7,653 bases of DNA from positions 1-7,653 of the forward strand of contig CAMYKJ010000022.1 of the NCBI GenBank assembly GCA_947258945.1. Reading direction: 5' to 3'. The DNA is from an uncultured Ectothiorhodospiraceae bacterium. Lineage in GTDB: Bacteria; Pseudomonadota; Gammaproteobacteria; UBA9214. Under the pieces are notes generated by a model. The model saw only the letters and a program-made list of their open reading frames with translations, had not been told where the DNA came from and did not search any database. Position numbers and translations under genes: made by a program. Within the stretch, counting starts at the first letter, position 1, and the number at the start of each line of letters is the position of its first letter. Shown piece after piece: positions 6,429-7,653 of this stretch.

Positions 6429-7250
6429 ATGGCTGGCCGTCCGGCATGGCAAAGACAGCTTGCCTTGCTGCCGCTGCTCTGCCTGCCGGGCCTGTCATGT
6501 GCGGCTGACGCCGTTTTCAATACCGGCAAGGGCGCACGCCTGCCGGCCATCGCACTGATCATCGATGATCTCGGCGGCACCAGCACTCCGGGCAAACGCG
6601 CCATCAGCCTGCCGGGTCCGGTGGCCATGTCCTTCCTGCCCGGCGGCAAACACACTGCAGAGCTCGCGCGGCTGGCGTATGACAACGAAAAAGAGGTGAT
6701 GCTGCACCTGCCGATGCAGGCGATCGGTCAGAAGGCGCGCCATCGTCACGCCGGCGAACTGATGACCGGCATGCCGCAGCCGGAATTCATCGACACGCTG
6801 TCACGCAACATCGCCGCGGTGCCGCATGTCAGCGGTATCAACAACCACCGCGGCAGCCTGCTGACACAGCAGGGCAGCAGCATGGCCTGGCTGATGCAGG
6901 CGCTGCACGATCACGGCGAGCTGTTCTTTATCGACAGCCGCACCACCGCGGAGACCGTGGCCGCCGATATGGCGCAGGCCCATGGTGTGCCGAGCGCCTC
7001 GCGCAATGTGTTCCTCGACAACGAGCCCACACCGCAGGCGATCCGCAAACAGTTCCGCGAACTCGTGCGCCGCGCACGTGCAGACGGCACGGCGCTGGCC
7101 ATCGGCCATCCGCACCCGGCAACACTCGCGGTCCTGGCCGAGGAGCTGCCACGGCTCGCAGCGCAGGGTCTGCAACTGGTGCCGGTATCACTGCTGATTG
7201 AGCGTCAGAAGGAAAGGAGACTCGCATGGCAAGAGTCCTCGTCCCGCTAG
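6429..7250 (+). CDS. yibQ: Divergent polysaccharide deacetylase family protein (YibQ-like, periplasmic)
   Basis: The family (divergent polysaccharide deacetylase, formerly DUF610) shares the deacetylase fold. Its natural substrate is not established. The 273-residue product has a signal peptide (hydrophobic run about 11-22, probable cut near SCA-AD at 25-26). The rest shows family motifs: ALIIDDLGG (42-50, with Asp46 and Asp47), MLHLPMQ, GINNHRGS (136-143), FFIDSRTT (166-173) and IGHPHPAT (225-232). The aspartates and histidines recall the metal-binding residues of true deacetylases. One oddity is Arg141 in NNHRGS, where I recall methionine (NNHMGS) in relatives. The ATG at 6429 is preferred to the in-frame GTG at 6426 just before it; both lie directly after the ctpA stop. 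The last 25 bases overlap the DJ-1 family gene. Co-occurrence with envC and ctpA suggests an envelope role, by inference. Confidence 0.92.
   Translation: MAGRPAWQRQLALLPLLCLPGLSCAADAVFNTGKGARLPAIALIIDDLGGTSTPGKRAISLPGPVAMSFLPGGKHTAELARLAYDNEKEVMLHLPMQAIGQKARHRHAGELMTGMPQPEFIDTLSRNIAAVPHVSGINNHRGSLLTQQGSSMAWLMQALHDHGELFFIDSRTTAETVAADMAQAHGVPSASRNVFLDNEPTPQAIRKQFRELVRRARADGTALAIGHPHPATLAVLAEELPRLAAQGLQLVPVSLLIERQKERRLAWQESSSR
7215..7220 (+). promoter_or_regulatory. Strong ribosome binding site for the DJ-1 family gene
   Basis: AGGAGA lies five bases before the ATG at 7226 and inside the yibQ coding sequence. It fixes the start of the DJ-1 family gene and suggests translation of its own as well as coupling to yibQ. 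Most other genes here have weak or no visible Shine-Dalgarno sequences. Confidence 0.75.
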
Positions 7251-7653
7251 CCCAGGGCTGTGAAGAACTGGAAGCGGTCACCATCGTCGATCTCCTGCGA
7301 CGCGCCGGTATCGAGGTTGTCACTGCAGGACTCGATGCTCAACCGGTACGCGCCGCGCGCGGTACGGTGTTGATGCCGGATACCACACTGGATGCCGCCC
7401 TCAATACCGACTACGACATGATCGTACTGCCCGGCGGTTTGCCCGGCGCCGATCACCTGCGCGACGACCCGCGCATCATCGATCTCGTCAGGCGTATGCA
7501 TGAAGCCGACCGCTATACTGCGGCCATCTGCGCAGCACCACGCGTGCTTGCAAAGGCGGGACTCCTCGACAACCGCCGTGCCACCAGTTATCCCGGCAGT
7601 ATCGACGTCGGCGCCATTCCCGGCATCGATTATGTCGAGGACGCCGTCGTCAC
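7226..7653 (+). CDS. yajL: DJ-1/PfpI family protein, YajL-like, N-terminal part
   Basis: The first 142 residues are visible; the gene runs off the right edge. It begins MARVLVPLAQGCEELEAVTI, whose Glu16 aligns with the conserved glutamate of the DJ-1 active site. IVLPGGLPGADHLRD (66-80) and AAICAAPRVLAKAGLL (99-114) follow, with Cys102 at the nucleophile elbow as the reactive cysteine. The length to that point and the AICAAP motif resemble E. coli YajL more than PfpI proteases. YajL and DJ-1 have been described as oxidative-stress and glyoxal-related proteins (chaperone, glyoxalase or deglycase activity, the last disputed), so no reaction is assigned. AGGAGA five bases before the ATG is the clearest Shine-Dalgarno sequence in the window. 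The start lies inside the end of yibQ (25-base overlap, different frame). The DJ-1 call is firm; the yajL symbol is less so. Confidence 0.88.
   Translation, partial: MARVLVPLAQGCEELEAVTIVDLLRRAGIEVVTAGLDAQPVRAARGTVLMPDTTLDAALNTDYDMIVLPGGLPGADHLRDDPRIIDLVRRMHEADRYTAAICAAPRVLAKAGLLDNRRATSYPGSIDVGAIPGIDYVEDAVV

Noticed and set aside
5719..6498. A 259-codon minus-strand open frame opposite ctpA
   Set aside because: It mirrors the CtpA catalytic core on the other strand and resembles no known protein.
6462..6506. Lipoprotein signal in the YibQ-like protein (PGLSC)
   Set aside because: The residues before the cysteine (GLS) do not fit the usual L-[AS]-[GA]-C lipobox; cleavage after SCA by signal peptidase I fits better.
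1..7653. Mobile element, CRISPR array, RNA gene or defence system
   Set aside because: I saw no terminal repeats, spaced direct-repeat arrays, tRNA-like cloverleaf or transposase, nuclease or toxin genes. Almost the whole window is filled by recognisable chromosomal genes in a conserved order.

Overview
The window reads as chromosomal DNA from a GC-rich gammaproteobacterium. Gene order is the main evidence. In Escherichia coli, yibN-grxC-secB-gpsA is divergent from gpmI-envC-yibQ. In Pseudomonas, ctpA sits between envC and yibQ. This window carries the same two divergent blocks with small differences. Base composition and codon use look even throughout. I see no transposase, integrase, tRNA, rRNA, CRISPR array or other sign of recent transfer. 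The relatedness is inferred from gene order and protein motifs only; no tree or search was run.

Left block, all on the minus strand, read from about 1851 down to 1: an ArsR-family regulator (1537-1851), a membrane-anchored single-domain rhodanese of the YibN type (1053-1475), the export chaperone SecB (507-998) and the start of glycerol-3-phosphate dehydrogenase GpsA (1-464, cut by the window edge). Gaps are 61, 54 and 42 bases, so one operon is likely. The glutaredoxin gene grxC, usually found between the rhodanese gene and secB, is absent. The regulator has two cysteines exactly 66 residues apart, the layout of the SqrR/BigR/HlyU/YgaV group of persulfide and thiol-redox sensors. With the rhodanese beside it, this is the most interesting part of the window.

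The divergent control region (1852-2042) holds an AT-rich island at 1893-1924 in otherwise GC-rich DNA. It contains a near-perfect dyad, a repeated 8-mer and overlapping -10-like hexamers facing both ways.

Right block, all on the plus strand: gpmI (cofactor-independent phosphoglycerate mutase), envC (catalytically dead LytM-domain activator of cell-division amidases), ctpA (periplasmic S41 protease with a PDZ domain), yibQ (divergent polysaccharide deacetylase family) and the start of a DJ-1/PfpI family gene similar to yajL, cut at the right edge. gpmI/envC overlap by 8 bases, ctpA and yibQ are separated by 5 bases, and yibQ/DJ-1 overlap by 25 bases. The one real gap is 204 bases before ctpA. 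It holds two inverted repeats and a weak possible promoter.

Taken together, the right block joins one glycolytic enzyme to a set of envelope and peptidoglycan-remodelling proteins. The left block joins sulfur and redox functions to protein export and phospholipid precursor synthesis. Most of this is a conserved housekeeping locus. The regulator at the head of the left block, its possible operator and the missing grxC are what differ from the E. coli layout.
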